A stretch of DNA of 64,000 nucleotides from Dyella caseinilytica. Lineage in GTDB: Bacteria > Pseudomonadota > Gammaproteobacteria > Xanthomonadales > Rhodanobacteraceae. Both the position numbers and the translations under genes were made by a program. Shown in pieces: positions 39,101 through 48,474 of the stretch. Each line of letters begins with the position of its first letter. The stretch's first letter is position 1. Below the pieces are notes generated by a model. The model ran no database searches. It was given only the letters and a program-made list of their open reading frames with translations, and was not told where the DNA came from. The DNA is taken from NCBI RefSeq assembly GCF_016865235.1, contig NZ_CP064030.1, positions 1,426,001 to 1,490,000 on the forward strand. The letters run 5' to 3'.

Positions 39101-40585
39101 ATGCACTCCTCCCCGCATCATCGCGATCTCTATACCGTCGAACAGGTACGCGCCCTTGACCGGCGCGCCATCGATGATCTTGGCATCACTGGCTTCGAAT
39201 TGATGAACCGGGCGGCTACCGCTGCCTTTGCAGCGCTGTGTCGCCATTGGCCGGAGGCGCGGCGCATCGTGGTGTTCTGCGGTCCGGGCAACAACGGTGG
39301 CGATGGCTATCTGCTGGCCAGCCTTGCTCATGGCGCAGGCATGGCGGTCGAAGTGATCGAGCTAAGTGATGCCCCGCGCGGTGATGCCGCTCTGGCGCGC
39401 GATACCTGGCAGCGCAGTGAAGGTACCTCTCGTCATTGGCAACACGATGCGCCCTTGCCGCAGGCTGATGTCTACGTGGATGCGCTGTATGGGACGGGTT
39501 TGAATCGCGCCCCCGAAGCATCAGCAGCAAATCTGATTCAGCGTATCAACGCATCGGCGGTGCCGGTGCTGGCGCTGGATGTCCCTTCCGGCTTGAATGC
39601 GGATACCGGCGAATGCCCGGGCGTCGCTGTACGCGCTGATCTGACTGTCAGCTTCATTGCAGCGAAGCGTGGCCTGTATACCGGTCAGGCTGCCACGAAG
39701 GTGGGCGGTTTGCAGATCGACACACTTGGGTTGCCGGAAATCCTCTGGCAAGGCATGCCTACCGACGCGACCTTGTTGGAAGCCATGCATTTGCCGCCAC
39801 GCGCACGCGATGCTCACAAAGGTGACTGCGGGCATGTGCTGGCGGTCGGCGGCGATCGCGGCACTGCCGGTGCCATTCGCCTGTGTGGTGAGGCTGCACT
39901 GCGCAGTGGTGCAGGTCTGGTCAGCATCGCGACGCGCAACGAGAATCTCATTGCGTTGAACAGTGCGCGCCCGGAGCTGATGGCGCACGGCGTACACGGG
40001 CCGCAGGAATTGCAGCCATTGCTGGATCGCGCGGATGTGCTCGCAGTGGGGCCTGGCCTCGGGCAAGGCGCTTGGGGGCACGCCTTGTGGTTGACCGCAC
40101 TGGATAGCGGCAAGCCGATGGTGCTGGACGCGGATGGGCTCAATTTGTTGGCGCGTGAGCCGCATCGTTTCGATGGCCACGTTGTCTTGACGCCCCATCC
40201 AGGCGAAGCGGCGCGTTTGCTTGGTACGACCATTGCGCAGGTGCAAACCGATCGATTCGCTGCGGCACGTGCGCTGGCGCAACGCTACGGTGCAGTGGCT
40301 GTGCTGAAAGGTTCGGGCAGTCTGGTCGCGCATCCAGATGGACGTCTGGACGTCTGTATCTGGGGCAACCCCGGCATGGCTACCGGCGGCATGGGTGACT
40401 TGCTTACGGGCGTGATTGCCGCTTTGCTCGCGCAGGGTTGTTCTGCGTGGGATGCTGCTCGCATGGGCGTTGGCTTGCACGCTCGCGCTGGTGACCTGGC
40501 GGCGCATCATGGCGAACGAGGATTGCTGGCCAGTGATCTGCTTGAACCGCTTCGCGCGCTCGGCAATGGGTTTGCGCATGACTGA
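39101..40585 (+). CDS. nnr: Bifunctional NAD(P)H-hydrate epimerase / ADP-dependent NAD(P)H-hydrate dehydratase
   Basis: 494 residues. N-terminal YjeF epimerase domain (residues 1-215; VFCGPGNNGGDGYLLA, DALYGTGLNR, LDVPSGLNADTG) and C-terminal ribokinase-like dehydratase domain (residues 225-490; VLTPHPGEAARLLG, NPGMATGGMGDLLTGVI). It repairs hydrated NADH and NADPH. It overlaps tsaE by 8 bp, the usual pairing (yjeF-yjeE in E. coli), followed by amiC and mutL. Confidence 0.95.
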   Translation: MHSSPHHRDLYTVEQVRALDRRAIDDLGITGFELMNRAATAAFAALCRHWPEARRIVVFCGPGNNGGDGYLLASLAHGAGMAVEVIELSDAPRGDAALARDTWQRSEGTSRHWQHDAPLPQADVYVDALYGTGLNRAPEASAANLIQRINASAVPVLALDVPSGLNADTGECPGVAVRADLTVSFIAAKRGLYTGQAATKVGGLQIDTLGLPEILWQGMPTDATLLEAMHLPPRARDAHKGDCGHVLAVGGDRGTAGAIRLCGEAALRSGAGLVSIATRNENLIALNSARPELMAHGVHGPQELQPLLDRADVLAVGPGLGQGAWGHALWLTALDSGKPMVLDADGLNLLAREPHRFDGHVVLTPHPGEAARLLGTTIAQVQTDRFAAARALAQRYGAVAVLKGSGSLVAHPDGRLDVCIWGNPGMATGGMGDLLTGVIAALLAQGCSAWDAARMGVGLHARAGDLAAHHGERGLLASDLLEPLRALGNGFAHD

Positions 40586-41036
40586 GCAACAGTGGGCGTT
40601 GCCCGACGAAGCGGCGACGCATGCATTGGGTGTCCGGGTTGCCGAAGCATTGGACGGCGGACTGGTCGTCTACCTGCGTGGTGAACTGGGTGCTGGCAAG
40701 ACCAGTTTCGCCCGCGCTTTGCTCACCGCATTGGGTGTGGGCGAGCGCATCAAGAGCCCCACCTACAGCCTGGTCGAGGGTTATCAGGCGATGCAGCGTC
40801 CCGCCTGGCACCTGGATCTCTACCGCATCGCCGATCCGGGTGAACTCGAATGGTTGGGGCTGGATGCCTTGTCTGATCCGGCTGCTGTCGTACTCGTGGA
40901 ATGGCCGGAGCGGGGGCAGGGCGCATTGCCGGCCGCCGACCTGGAGCTGAACCTCGGCTATGACGGCCTGGGCCGCCAAGCGCGGCTGCAACCGAAGACG
41001 CCGCGTGGCGAACGATTGCTTGCCCGGCTGCGCTGA
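40578..41036 (+). CDS. tsaE: tRNA threonylcarbamoyladenosine biosynthesis ATPase
   Basis: 152 residues with Walker A GELGAGKTSFARALL, switch-like KSPTYSLVEGY, and DLYRIADPGELEWLGLDAL plus VEWPERG. It is the ATPase of the TsaBDE complex that makes t6A37 in tRNA. The start is ATG 40578; an in-frame ATG 12 bases earlier is possible. It overlaps the nnr stop. Confidence 0.94.
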   Translation: MTEQQWALPDEAATHALGVRVAEALDGGLVVYLRGELGAGKTSFARALLTALGVGERIKSPTYSLVEGYQAMQRPAWHLDLYRIADPGELEWLGLDALSDPAAVVLVEWPERGQGALPAADLELNLGYDGLGRQARLQPKTPRGERLLARLR

Positions 41037-41225
41037 TCGTCGGATCAACGCTAAGTATCCGTTTCGGCTAAGAAAACTGAACAGCGCAGGGTATGTAGCC
41101 TTGCCTGTGAAATGCGTCGCTTAGCGCCGATAGCTTGAGCTCGTCTGACGAATAGGTTGCAGGTTATGGATATTTAAAGGAAAACCTCTTGCATTCAGTA
41201 AAGCGCTGCGCTTCAATGCCGCGTT

Positions 41226-42803
41226 ATGAGGGGACTCCTTATCCGCGCTATCTGCATGACCGCCACCGCGCTCTTGACCGCGGGGCCGGCGATTGCTGTC
41301 CACGCCTCGGACGTGAAGAACGCTCGCGTCTGGGCAGGGCCCGAATACACCCGGGTGGTCTTCGATCTTTCCGGGCCGGCCAAGTACAAGCTCAGTCAGC
41401 AAGGCGATCAGATCGTGCTGGAACTGAGCGACAGCCGCTCTGCCGGACGTCTCACGCCATCCGCCCAAGGCCTCTTCAAGGGTTTGGACAGCAGCAGTCA
41501 AAACGGTTCGTTGCGCCTGACCGCCTCCGTTGCGCCCAATAGCCAGCCCAAGAGCTTCGTGCTTGGTCCTTCGGGGACGGCGGGCTATCGCCTGGTGCTG
41601 GATCTCTATCCGGGCGCCGATGGCAACGCAGCACCGGCCAAGGCGGTTGCCGCGCCCAGCATTCCTCCGATGAAGGTGGCGGCTGCCAGCCAGCCTGCGC
41701 CGGCTTCGTCCGGGGCCGATGATGCTGCCGATGCGGCGGCGCCAGCTGCTGCGCCGGATCCGGTGGTCATCAACGCCAGCAGCAAGCTGACCAGCCGCAA
41801 GGGTGTGACCACGCGGCAGGCTGCGGTGTTGCTCAACAGTCAGCGCCAAGTGATTGTGGCGGTCGACGCCGGTCACGGCGGCAAGGACCAGGGTGCACAC
41901 GGCCCTGATGGGCTACTGGAAAAGGACGTAACCCTCGCCGTGGCGCGCGCGCTGGCTGCCCAGATCAATCGCCAGCCCGGCATGAAGGCCATCCTCACCC
42001 GCGACGGCGACTACTTCATTCCGCTCCAGCGGCGCTATGAAATCGCACGCCAGAACCAGGCTGACCTGTTCGTGGCGATCCATGCCGACTCCTATCCTGG
42101 CAGCGACGCCCGCGGCTCGTCCGTGTGGGTGCTGTCCTCGCGCGGCAAGAGCTCGGTGGCGGCGCAGATGCTGGCCGATCGTGAAAACAGTTCCGACCTG
42201 ATCGGCGGCGTATCGCTGGCGTCAGAGAACGACAGTCTGGCTTCCGTGCTGCTCGATATGCAGCAGGGCTGGGCGGTGCAGGCGAGCGAAACGGTTGCCC
42301 AGAACGTGCTGAACGCGCTGTCGGCGCTGGGTCCTACGCATCGCGGCTATGTCGAGCACGCCAACTTCGTCGTGCTGCGTTCGCCGGACGTGCCATCGAT
42401 CCTGGTCGAGACAGCCTTCATCAGCAATCCGGTCGAGGAGCGTAAGCTGGGCGATCCCGGCCATCAGCAGCAGCTTGCTTCCGCCATCATGGATGGCGTG
42501 AAGGGCTATTTCACGAGCAATCCACCGCCGGGCACGTGGTTTGCGATGGAGGCGGCACGCAGCAAGGGTGTCAACCTGGGTGGCAGTGAGGTTGCGAGCG
42601 CTGGCAAGTCGGAAGACAAGCTGGCCAGTGCCTCCACACCGGCAGACAGCGACGTACGTGACATGCACCGCGTCGCCAACGGCGAGACTCTGCGCAGCAT
42701 TGCCAAGCAGTACGGCGTGAGCGTGGATTCGCTCAAGAGTATCAATGGCATCAACAGCAACAGCGTGCGTGTCGGCACCATGCTGGAGATTCCGGATAGT
42801 TGA
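41226..42803 (+). CDS. amiC: N-acetylmuramoyl-L-alanine amidase (AmiC/AmiB type) with AMIN and LysM domains
   Basis: 525 residues: a signal peptide, an AMIN domain (residues about 30-130, NARVWAGPEYTRVVFDLSG), an Ala/Pro linker, an Amidase_3 domain (residues about 208-430) with zinc ligands in VDAGHGGKDQGA and a catalytic Glu in LVETAFISN, and a C-terminal LysM (HRVANGETLRSIAKQYGVS). It cleaves septal peptidoglycan in the periplasm. The gene follows tsaE after a 189-bp gap and precedes mutL, the order typical for proteobacteria. Confidence 0.94.
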   Translation: MRGLLIRAICMTATALLTAGPAIAVHASDVKNARVWAGPEYTRVVFDLSGPAKYKLSQQGDQIVLELSDSRSAGRLTPSAQGLFKGLDSSSQNGSLRLTASVAPNSQPKSFVLGPSGTAGYRLVLDLYPGADGNAAPAKAVAAPSIPPMKVAAASQPAPASSGADDAADAAAPAAAPDPVVINASSKLTSRKGVTTRQAAVLLNSQRQVIVAVDAGHGGKDQGAHGPDGLLEKDVTLAVARALAAQINRQPGMKAILTRDGDYFIPLQRRYEIARQNQADLFVAIHADSYPGSDARGSSVWVLSSRGKSSVAAQMLADRENSSDLIGGVSLASENDSLASVLLDMQQGWAVQASETVAQNVLNALSALGPTHRGYVEHANFVVLRSPDVPSILVETAFISNPVEERKLGDPGHQQQLASAIMDGVKGYFTSNPPPGTWFAMEAARSKGVNLGGSEVASAGKSEDKLASASTPADSDVRDMHRVANGETLRSIAKQYGVSVDSLKSINGINSNSVRVGTMLEIPDS

Positions 42804-42821
42804 TCAGGGGGCGGGCTAACC

Positions 42822-43000
42822 CCTTTTACGCAAGCGGCACTGGCCCTGACTGTCCGCACGCCATCGGTCCGTCGACTCGACAGACGGCCGGTCTGCTTTC
42901 CTCGCTCCTCAAAACCGAGCACATCCATGTGCTCTCCCCGCGTGCGTCGACGTCCCTGCGGCCTGCGAACAGTCAGAACCAGTGCCACTTGCGTAAAAGG
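42822..43000. repeat. Long inverted repeat with nested hairpins between amiC and mutL
   Basis: Arms of 37 bp (42822-42858 and 42964-43000) match at 33 positions when folded. Inside, CGTCGAC at about 42870 can pair with GTCGACG at about 42948, and two further hairpins are present: CAGAC-GGCCG-GTCTG and GAGCACAT-CC-ATGTGCTC. All four arm mismatches become G-U pairs in minus-strand RNA. No protein is encoded in the 240-bp gap. It may be a REPIN-like DNA element or the template of a structured RNA. Confidence 0.75.
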
Positions 43001-43043
43001 AGCTAGCGCGTCCCGAGGGCGCTCACTGCTAAGCTTGCGCCCC

Positions 43044-44870
43044 ATGTCCCGGATCCGACCGCTTCCCCCCGACCTTATCAACCAGATCGCCGCAGGCGAG
43101 GTGATCGAACGGCCCTCGTCGGTCGTCAAGGAACTGGTTGAAAATAGCCTCGACGCAGGCGCCACGCGCATCGAAGTCGATATCGAACTCGGCGGTGCAC
43201 GCCTGATCCGCGTGCGTGACGATGGCGATGGCATTGCCGCGGACGATCTTTCGCTGGCGGTCGCTTCGCATGCCACCAGCAAGATCGGTAGTTTCGACGA
43301 TCTCGAGCATGTCGCGAGCATGGGCTTTCGTGGCGAAGCGTTGGCTTCCGTATCGTCGGTGGCGCGATTTGCGATCACCTCGCGGTTGCGCGGCGAAGAT
43401 CAGGCTTTTCGCATCGAAGTGGACAGCGGCCGCATGCAGGCCGCACGCCCTGCCCAACATCCGCAGGGCACCAGCGTGGAAGTGCGCGACCTGTTCTACA
43501 ACGTGCCGGCGCGGCGGAAATTTCTTCGCGCTGAACGCACCGAGTTCGCGCATATCGACGACTTGCTTAAATCGCTGGCGTTGGCCCGCCGCAGTGTTGA
43601 GTTTCGTCTGAGTCACAACGGCAAATCCGTGCGTGTATGGAAAGCGGCGCGTGATGACCGGGCGATGTTGGCACGCGTGGCCGAAGTGCTGGGCGAGACG
43701 TTTCCGCAACAGAGCTTGCGCATTGATCACGCTTCAGCAGGTATGCGTTTGTCCGGCTGGGTAGGTCTACCAACGGCATCGCGTCCACAAGCGGACTCGC
43801 AGTATTTCTACGTCAACGGCCGGCTGGTGCGTGATCGCGTGGTGGCTCACGCGGTGCGTCAGGCCTACGCCGATGTGTTGTTTCACGGCCGTCATCCGGC
43901 GTTCGTGCTGTACCTGGAGCTGGACCCGGTCGGCGTGGATGTGAACGTGCATCCTGCCAAAAGCGAAGTGCGTTTTCGCGAGCAGCGGCTGGTGCATGAT
44001 TTCCTGTTCCGCACGTTGCACGAAGCCTTGGCGGAAACGCGTGCAGGCCAGAACGTGCCGTCCGAAACCCAGGCATGGGAACCTGCGCTGGCTGCAACGG
44101 CACCTGCTTTGCCGCTTTCAACTCGGCCAGGAGGAAGCTGGCAGGGTGGCAATAGCTTCTCCCAAAGCCGTCTGCAGCTTGGTGTACGCGAAGAACCTTT
44201 GGCCGGTTATGCAGCTTTGCTAGGTGATGTTGCCACAGCCCAGGTGCAACCGGCGCAGCCCATGCCACCGGCGAACGATGGCGAAGCGCCACCGCTGGGT
44301 TATGCGATTGCGCAGCTGAAGACCATTTACATTCTGGCTGAGAATGCACATGGTCTCGTGTTGGTCGACATGCATGCTGCACACGAGCGCATTACCTACG
44401 AAAAGCTCAAGAACGGTCGTGTCTGCAGCAATCTTCGATCGCAGATTTTGCTGGTGCCCTTGTCGGTAGCCGTCAGCGCGAAAGAAGCGGCCGCAGCCGA
44501 AGAGCATGGCGATGCGCTGGCGGAATGGGGGCTGGAACTCTCACGCAGCGGTCCCTCGGCTGTGGTCGTGCGGCGCATTCCAGCCTTGCTGGAAGGTGCG
44601 GACGTGGCCGAGCTCACGCGCAGCGTGCTGGGTGAGCTGGCCCAGCACGGCAGCTCACGCCAGTTGCAGGAACTGGAAAACGAATTGCTTTCCACCATGG
44701 CATGTCATGGTTCGGTACGCGCCGGGCGGCGCCTGACGATGCCGGAAATGAATGCCTTGCTGCGCGAGATGGAAGCCACCGAGCGTTCCGGCCAATGCAA
44801 CCATGGTCGCCCCACCTGGGTGCAAATGGGTATGACGGAACTGGATAAGCTTTTTCTTCGTGGTCGTTAG
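43044..44870 (+). CDS. mutL: DNA mismatch repair protein MutL, endonuclease type
   Basis: 608 residues. N-terminal GHKL ATPase: IAAGEVIERPSSVVKELVENSLDAGA, IRVRDDGDGI, ATSKI and GFRGEALASV. The C-terminal dimerisation domain carries DMHAAHERITYE from residue 442, fitting the metal-binding endonuclease motif DxHA(x)2E(x)4E, plus ACHGSVRAGR and CNHGRP. This implies a nicking MutL and a lineage without MutH. The start is ATG 43044; the frame is open upstream through the inverted repeat but MSRIRPLPPDLI is the standard N-terminus. Confidence 0.95.
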   Translation: MSRIRPLPPDLINQIAAGEVIERPSSVVKELVENSLDAGATRIEVDIELGGARLIRVRDDGDGIAADDLSLAVASHATSKIGSFDDLEHVASMGFRGEALASVSSVARFAITSRLRGEDQAFRIEVDSGRMQAARPAQHPQGTSVEVRDLFYNVPARRKFLRAERTEFAHIDDLLKSLALARRSVEFRLSHNGKSVRVWKAARDDRAMLARVAEVLGETFPQQSLRIDHASAGMRLSGWVGLPTASRPQADSQYFYVNGRLVRDRVVAHAVRQAYADVLFHGRHPAFVLYLELDPVGVDVNVHPAKSEVRFREQRLVHDFLFRTLHEALAETRAGQNVPSETQAWEPALAATAPALPLSTRPGGSWQGGNSFSQSRLQLGVREEPLAGYAALLGDVATAQVQPAQPMPPANDGEAPPLGYAIAQLKTIYILAENAHGLVLVDMHAAHERITYEKLKNGRVCSNLRSQILLVPLSVAVSAKEAAAAEEHGDALAEWGLELSRSGPSAVVVRRIPALLEGADVAELTRSVLGELAQHGSSRQLQELENELLSTMACHGSVRAGRRLTMPEMNALLREMEATERSGQCNHGRPTWVQMGMTELDKLFLRGR

Positions 44871-44941
44871 GCAAAGCCTGTCTCTTTCGAAAATGGACGT
44901 CCATACTGCCCTCTGGCCTTGTCCTGAGCGGAGCGAACCCC

Positions 44942-45862
44942 ATGTGGCGTCATGTCCTTGCCGGACTCATCCTAAGTACTGGAGTGGTTCTCGTGCACGC
45001 TGAAACTCCCAATCAAACCGTGACGCCGGATGCTTACCAGCAAGGCATCGAGCAATGGCGCGCCGAGCGTGTCGCGCGACTGACCGCACCAGAAGGCTGG
45101 CTCAGCCTGATCGGACTGGAATGGCTGCAAGAAGGTGCCAACAAGGTCGGCAGCGCGCCGGACAACGATGTGGTGTTGCAGGCAGGGCCAGCGCATCTGG
45201 GCGTTGTGACCCTGGACAAATCCGGACAGGTGCACATCAAGCTGGCCGATGGCAGCGGCGCCACCATTGATGGCAGGTCGGTGAGCGAGGCTACGTTGAT
45301 CGATGATGCGCATGTTACTGGCAATGCTTCGCCGACTACGGTGGCGTTTGGCACGGCCAATTTCTACGTGATTGATCGCGAAGGTCGCAAGGCGCTGCGT
45401 GCGAAGGATTCATCTGCAGCGACCCGTCAACATTTTCTCGGTATCGATTATTTCCCGATCGATCCGACTTGGCACATCGTCGCAGACTGGGTGCCGTTCA
45501 ATCCGCCACACGATCTGCAGATGGGCTCGGTGATCGGCACCATCGATACGGTAAAGGTGCCGGGCAAGGCCGTGTTTACCCGTGACGGACACACCTATGA
45601 GCTGCTGCCGTACCAGGAAGAACCGGGTGGCGAACTGTTTTTCGTGCTCGCCGACCGTACTTCGGGCCACGAAACTTACGGCGCAGCGCGTTTTCTCTAC
45701 GCCGCGCTGCCGGTGAACGGCAAGGTTGTGCTGGATTTCAACAAGGCCTACAACCCGCCGTGTGCATTTACATCCTTCGCCACATGCCCGCTGGCGCCAC
45801 CGGAAAACAGGTTGGATCTGCGTATTACCGCGGGTGAGAAGAAGTATCGTGGCGCGCATTGA
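44942..45862 (+). CDS. Exported DUF1684 protein
   Basis: 306 residues: a signal peptide (MWRHVLAGLILSTGVVLVHA), then a DUF1684 domain marked by YQQGIEQWRAERVARLTAPEGWLSLIGLEWL, an FHA-like beta region, DYFPIDPTWHI, and the C-terminal metal-like or structural block FNKAYNPPCAFTSFATCPLAPPENRL. The function of this family is unknown to me. It stands alone, 71 bp after mutL on the same strand. Confidence 0.85.
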   Translation: MWRHVLAGLILSTGVVLVHAETPNQTVTPDAYQQGIEQWRAERVARLTAPEGWLSLIGLEWLQEGANKVGSAPDNDVVLQAGPAHLGVVTLDKSGQVHIKLADGSGATIDGRSVSEATLIDDAHVTGNASPTTVAFGTANFYVIDREGRKALRAKDSSAATRQHFLGIDYFPIDPTWHIVADWVPFNPPHDLQMGSVIGTIDTVKVPGKAVFTRDGHTYELLPYQEEPGGELFFVLADRTSGHETYGAARFLYAALPVNGKVVLDFNKAYNPPCAFTSFATCPLAPPENRLDLRITAGEKKYRGAH

Positions 45863-45943
45863 CCGTGGCGGGAATCGTTGAGGGCGGTCGTCGGCAACCT
45901 TGCCAGGCGACGCTCCTGCGATTCCCTGTTCACGACTCCCGAT

Positions 45944-46723
45944 TTACACGCCCTTAAAGACGGCCTTGCGCTTCTCCAGAAACGCCGCTGTGCCTTCCCG
46001 CATGTCCTCGGTTGCAAACGCGAGCGCAAAGGCCTGGGTCTCGAACTCCAGTCCCTGATCAATCGATGTTTCGCCGCCCTGCAACACACAATCCAGAATG
46101 CCGGCGGCGGCCAGCGGCGCGGCGGCGAGTTGATCGGCGAGCGCATTGACCGTCTCGTCCAGCGCTTCCGGCGCGACCACTCGGTTCACTACGCCCAGCT
46201 CATAAGCACGCTGCGCCGTGATGGTGCCGCCGGTCAGGCATAGCTCAAGTGCGGCGCCGCGACCAGCCAGGCGCAGAAGGCGCTGGGTGCCGCCGAAGCC
46301 GGGGATCAGGCCAAGATTGATTTCCGGCTGGCCGAACTTTGCCTTTTCGCCGGCAATGCGCAGGTGGCAGGCCATCGCCAGCTCCATGCCGCCGCCCAGT
46401 GCAAACCCCTGAATGCGTGCTACGACCGGCTTGCCAAGACGTTCGATGGTGCTCATCAACCGCTGGCCTGTGCGTGAGAAGCTCTGCGCCTGAACTGGCG
46501 TGTAGCCGTTCATCTCGCTGATGTCTGCGCCGGCAACGAAGGCCTTGTCGCCCGCGCCGGCCAGTACGATGGCGCGCACGCTGTCGTCCTGAGCGGCCTG
46601 GTTGAAGGCGAGGGTGAGTTCGTTCAAAGTCTCGCGATTCAAGGCGTTGAGCTTGTCTGGCCGGTTGACGGTGATCGTGCGTACGGCATCGCGATTGCCG
46701 ATCTCGAGGTTGCGGTAGGCCAT
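45944..46723 (-). CDS. Enoyl-CoA hydratase/isomerase family protein
   Basis: 259 residues of the crotonase fold. AFVAGADISEM and GFALGGGMELAMACHLRIA form the oxyanion hole; the catalytic pair expected for hydratases is present as Glu in GGGMELAM and Glu in KFGQPEINLGLIPGFGGTQRL. It probably hydrates enoyl-CoA in fatty-acid oxidation. The start is ATG 46723 with GGAG six bases upstream; it is divergent from the FKBP gene. The short gap after it (45863-45943) holds remnants of a dispersed repeat. Confidence 0.9.
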   Translation of the reverse strand: MAYRNLEIGNRDAVRTITVNRPDKLNALNRETLNELTLAFNQAAQDDSVRAIVLAGAGDKAFVAGADISEMNGYTPVQAQSFSRTGQRLMSTIERLGKPVVARIQGFALGGGMELAMACHLRIAGEKAKFGQPEINLGLIPGFGGTQRLLRLAGRGAALELCLTGGTITAQRAYELGVVNRVVAPEALDETVNALADQLAAAPLAAAGILDCVLQGGETSIDQGLEFETQAFALAFATEDMREGTAAFLEKRKAVFKGV

Positions 46724-46898
46724 CTCGGGCTCCGTGTGAACATGAAGCCGGGATTTTAGCAGCGGGAACCTTTGCTGCCTTCCGGCTTTCTCAGACAGAC
46801 TCTTACGACGATGCCGAACGGCCGGCATAGCTGCATCAAACGCTCGAACCCCTTAGGATGGCGTCTTTGACCGTATGCTTGCCGCAACGGAGAAAGTA

Positions 46899-47657
46899 AT
46901 GGCAAACACGCGTTGGCTGGTTTCAGGTTTTCTGCTGCTCGCCGCATCTGGGGTGCTGGCGCAGCAGAGGCCGGCTGCGCCCAATCCATCGCCACAGCCG
47001 CCGCCGGTGACGGTAAAGCTGGACAAGTACAAGCTCTCCTATGCCATCGGCTACCACCTCGGCACACAGTTTTCCCACGGGACTTTCCCGGTGGACATGG
47101 CTGTATTGCAAAAGGCTATGCAGGATGCGTACGCCAAGCGTCCGGCGGCGTTCTCCAAAGAAGAGATGTATCAGCAAATCGCCAGCCTCGGCGAGCTCAT
47201 GCACGAGCAGGCGCTGGCCGAATTCAACCGCATCGCTGACGATAATGCGCGCAACAGTGCGGAATTCCTGGCCCACAACGCGACCTTGTCGGGCGTGGTG
47301 CAGTTGCCGTCGGGCATCCAATATTCAGTGATCAAAAAAGGCGACGGCACCGTCAACCCGGGGATGGATAGCCTGGTGACGGTGAACTACCGCGGCATGC
47401 TGATCGATGGTACCGAGTTCGACAGCACCTGGGCCCACGGCTCGCCGGTCAGCTTCACCTTGGATAGCGTGATTCGCGGCTGGCAATACGTGATTCCGCG
47501 CATGCATGTGGGCGATCGCTGGAAGGTGGTCATCCCATCCTCGCTGGCCTATGGCAAGCAAGGGGCCTTGCCGCGCATCGGCCCGAACCAGGCGCTGGTA
47601 TTCGATATCGAGCTGCTGGACATCAAGCCGCCGAATCCCGAGGGGACGGGGCCCTGA
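46899..47657 (+). CDS. Mip/FkpA-like FKBP-type peptidyl-prolyl isomerase
   Basis: 252 residues: a signal peptide (WLVSGFLLLAASGVLAQ), an N-terminal helical dimerisation domain (residues about 45-130, KLSYAIGYHLGTQF), then an FKBP domain (VTVNYRGMLIDGTEFDSTW, VIRGWQYVIPRMHVGDRWKVVIPSSLAYG, LVFDIELLDI). Such V-shaped dimers are periplasmic or surface foldases and chaperones. The start is ATG 46899 with GGAG six to seven bases upstream. It begins a run with DUF1289, NudL and the sulfurtransferase. Confidence 0.9.
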   Translation: MANTRWLVSGFLLLAASGVLAQQRPAAPNPSPQPPPVTVKLDKYKLSYAIGYHLGTQFSHGTFPVDMAVLQKAMQDAYAKRPAAFSKEEMYQQIASLGELMHEQALAEFNRIADDNARNSAEFLAHNATLSGVVQLPSGIQYSVIKKGDGTVNPGMDSLVTVNYRGMLIDGTEFDSTWAHGSPVSFTLDSVIRGWQYVIPRMHVGDRWKVVIPSSLAYGKQGALPRIGPNQALVFDIELLDIKPPNPEGTGP

Positions 47658-47692
47658 CGTAAGGAAGGCGCCTGCGTTAGCATGTTGGGAGA

Positions 47693-47884
47693 ATGTCGAA
47701 CGATTCCCCACTTTCCCAGCAAGCCATCCTTAGCCCCTGTGTCGGCATCTGCCGGCTCGATCCGCACGGCTATTGCCTCGGCTGTCACCGCACCGGCGAC
47801 GAGATCGCACGGTGGCGCAGCATGAGCGAGACCGAGCGGACCCACTACATGGACGTGGTGCTGCCCGCACGCGAGTCCGCGTGA
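47693..47884 (+). CDS. DUF1289 protein
   Basis: 63 residues with the family's cysteine pattern SPCVGICRLDPHGYCLGCHRTGDEIARW, which probably binds a metal or an iron-sulfur cluster. Function is unknown. Its stop overlaps the start of the NudL gene (TGATG), so they are translationally coupled. Confidence 0.9.
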   Translation: MSNDSPLSQQAILSPCVGICRLDPHGYCLGCHRTGDEIARWRSMSETERTHYMDVVLPARESA

Positions 47885-48474
47885 TGGAATCGCTGCTGCA
47901 CGCCCTGCGCCCGCTGTCCCAGCCGCCGGCTGCGCCCGGCTGGAACCATGCCCAGATGACCGATCTGCTTGGCGATGAGCCGCGCACACCGGCAGCGGTG
48001 CTGATCGGTCTGCGTGGCGAGGCCATGCCGCGCATGGTGTTCACGGTGCGCACGGATCATCTGAGTTCGCACGCGGGGCAGGTTGCCTTTCCCGGCGGGC
48101 GCACTGATCCGGCGGATGGCGACGCGCTCACCACGGCGCTGCGTGAAAGCGAAGAAGAGATTGGCCTGGATCGCCGCTTGGTTACACCGCTTGGTTATCT
48201 CGATTGCTTTGAAACCATCAGCGGTTTCTGTATCACGCCCGTCGTCGCACGCATTGCCGACGATGCAAACTTTCGTCCGGCCCCCGGTGAAGTGGCCGAA
48301 GTGTTTGAGGTGCCGCTGGCGTTCTTTCTGGAGCCAGGCAATCTGAAGCGCTATGTGATGGACTACCGTGGCCGCCGGCGCGAGATGGTGGAATTCCAAC
48401 ACGACGGACATCGTATCTGGGGCGCCACGGCTGCGATGTTGCAGAACCTGCTGCAAAGGATGGAGCGTCCATGA
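47884..48474 (+). CDS. nudL: CoA pyrophosphatase (NudL-type Nudix hydrolase)
   Basis: 196 residues. The UPF0035/NudL motif LSSHAGQVAFPGGRTDPAD precedes the Nudix box GGRTDPADGDALTTALRESEEEIGL with its REXXEE core. It hydrolyses CoA to 3',5'-ADP and phosphopantetheine in E. coli relatives. The ATG overlaps the DUF1289 stop (a GTG one codon upstream is possible), and its own stop overlaps the sulfurtransferase start by 4 bp. Confidence 0.9.
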   Translation: MESLLHALRPLSQPPAAPGWNHAQMTDLLGDEPRTPAAVLIGLRGEAMPRMVFTVRTDHLSSHAGQVAFPGGRTDPADGDALTTALRESEEEIGLDRRLVTPLGYLDCFETISGFCITPVVARIADDANFRPAPGEVAEVFEVPLAFFLEPGNLKRYVMDYRGRRREMVEFQHDGHRIWGATAAMLQNLLQRMERP

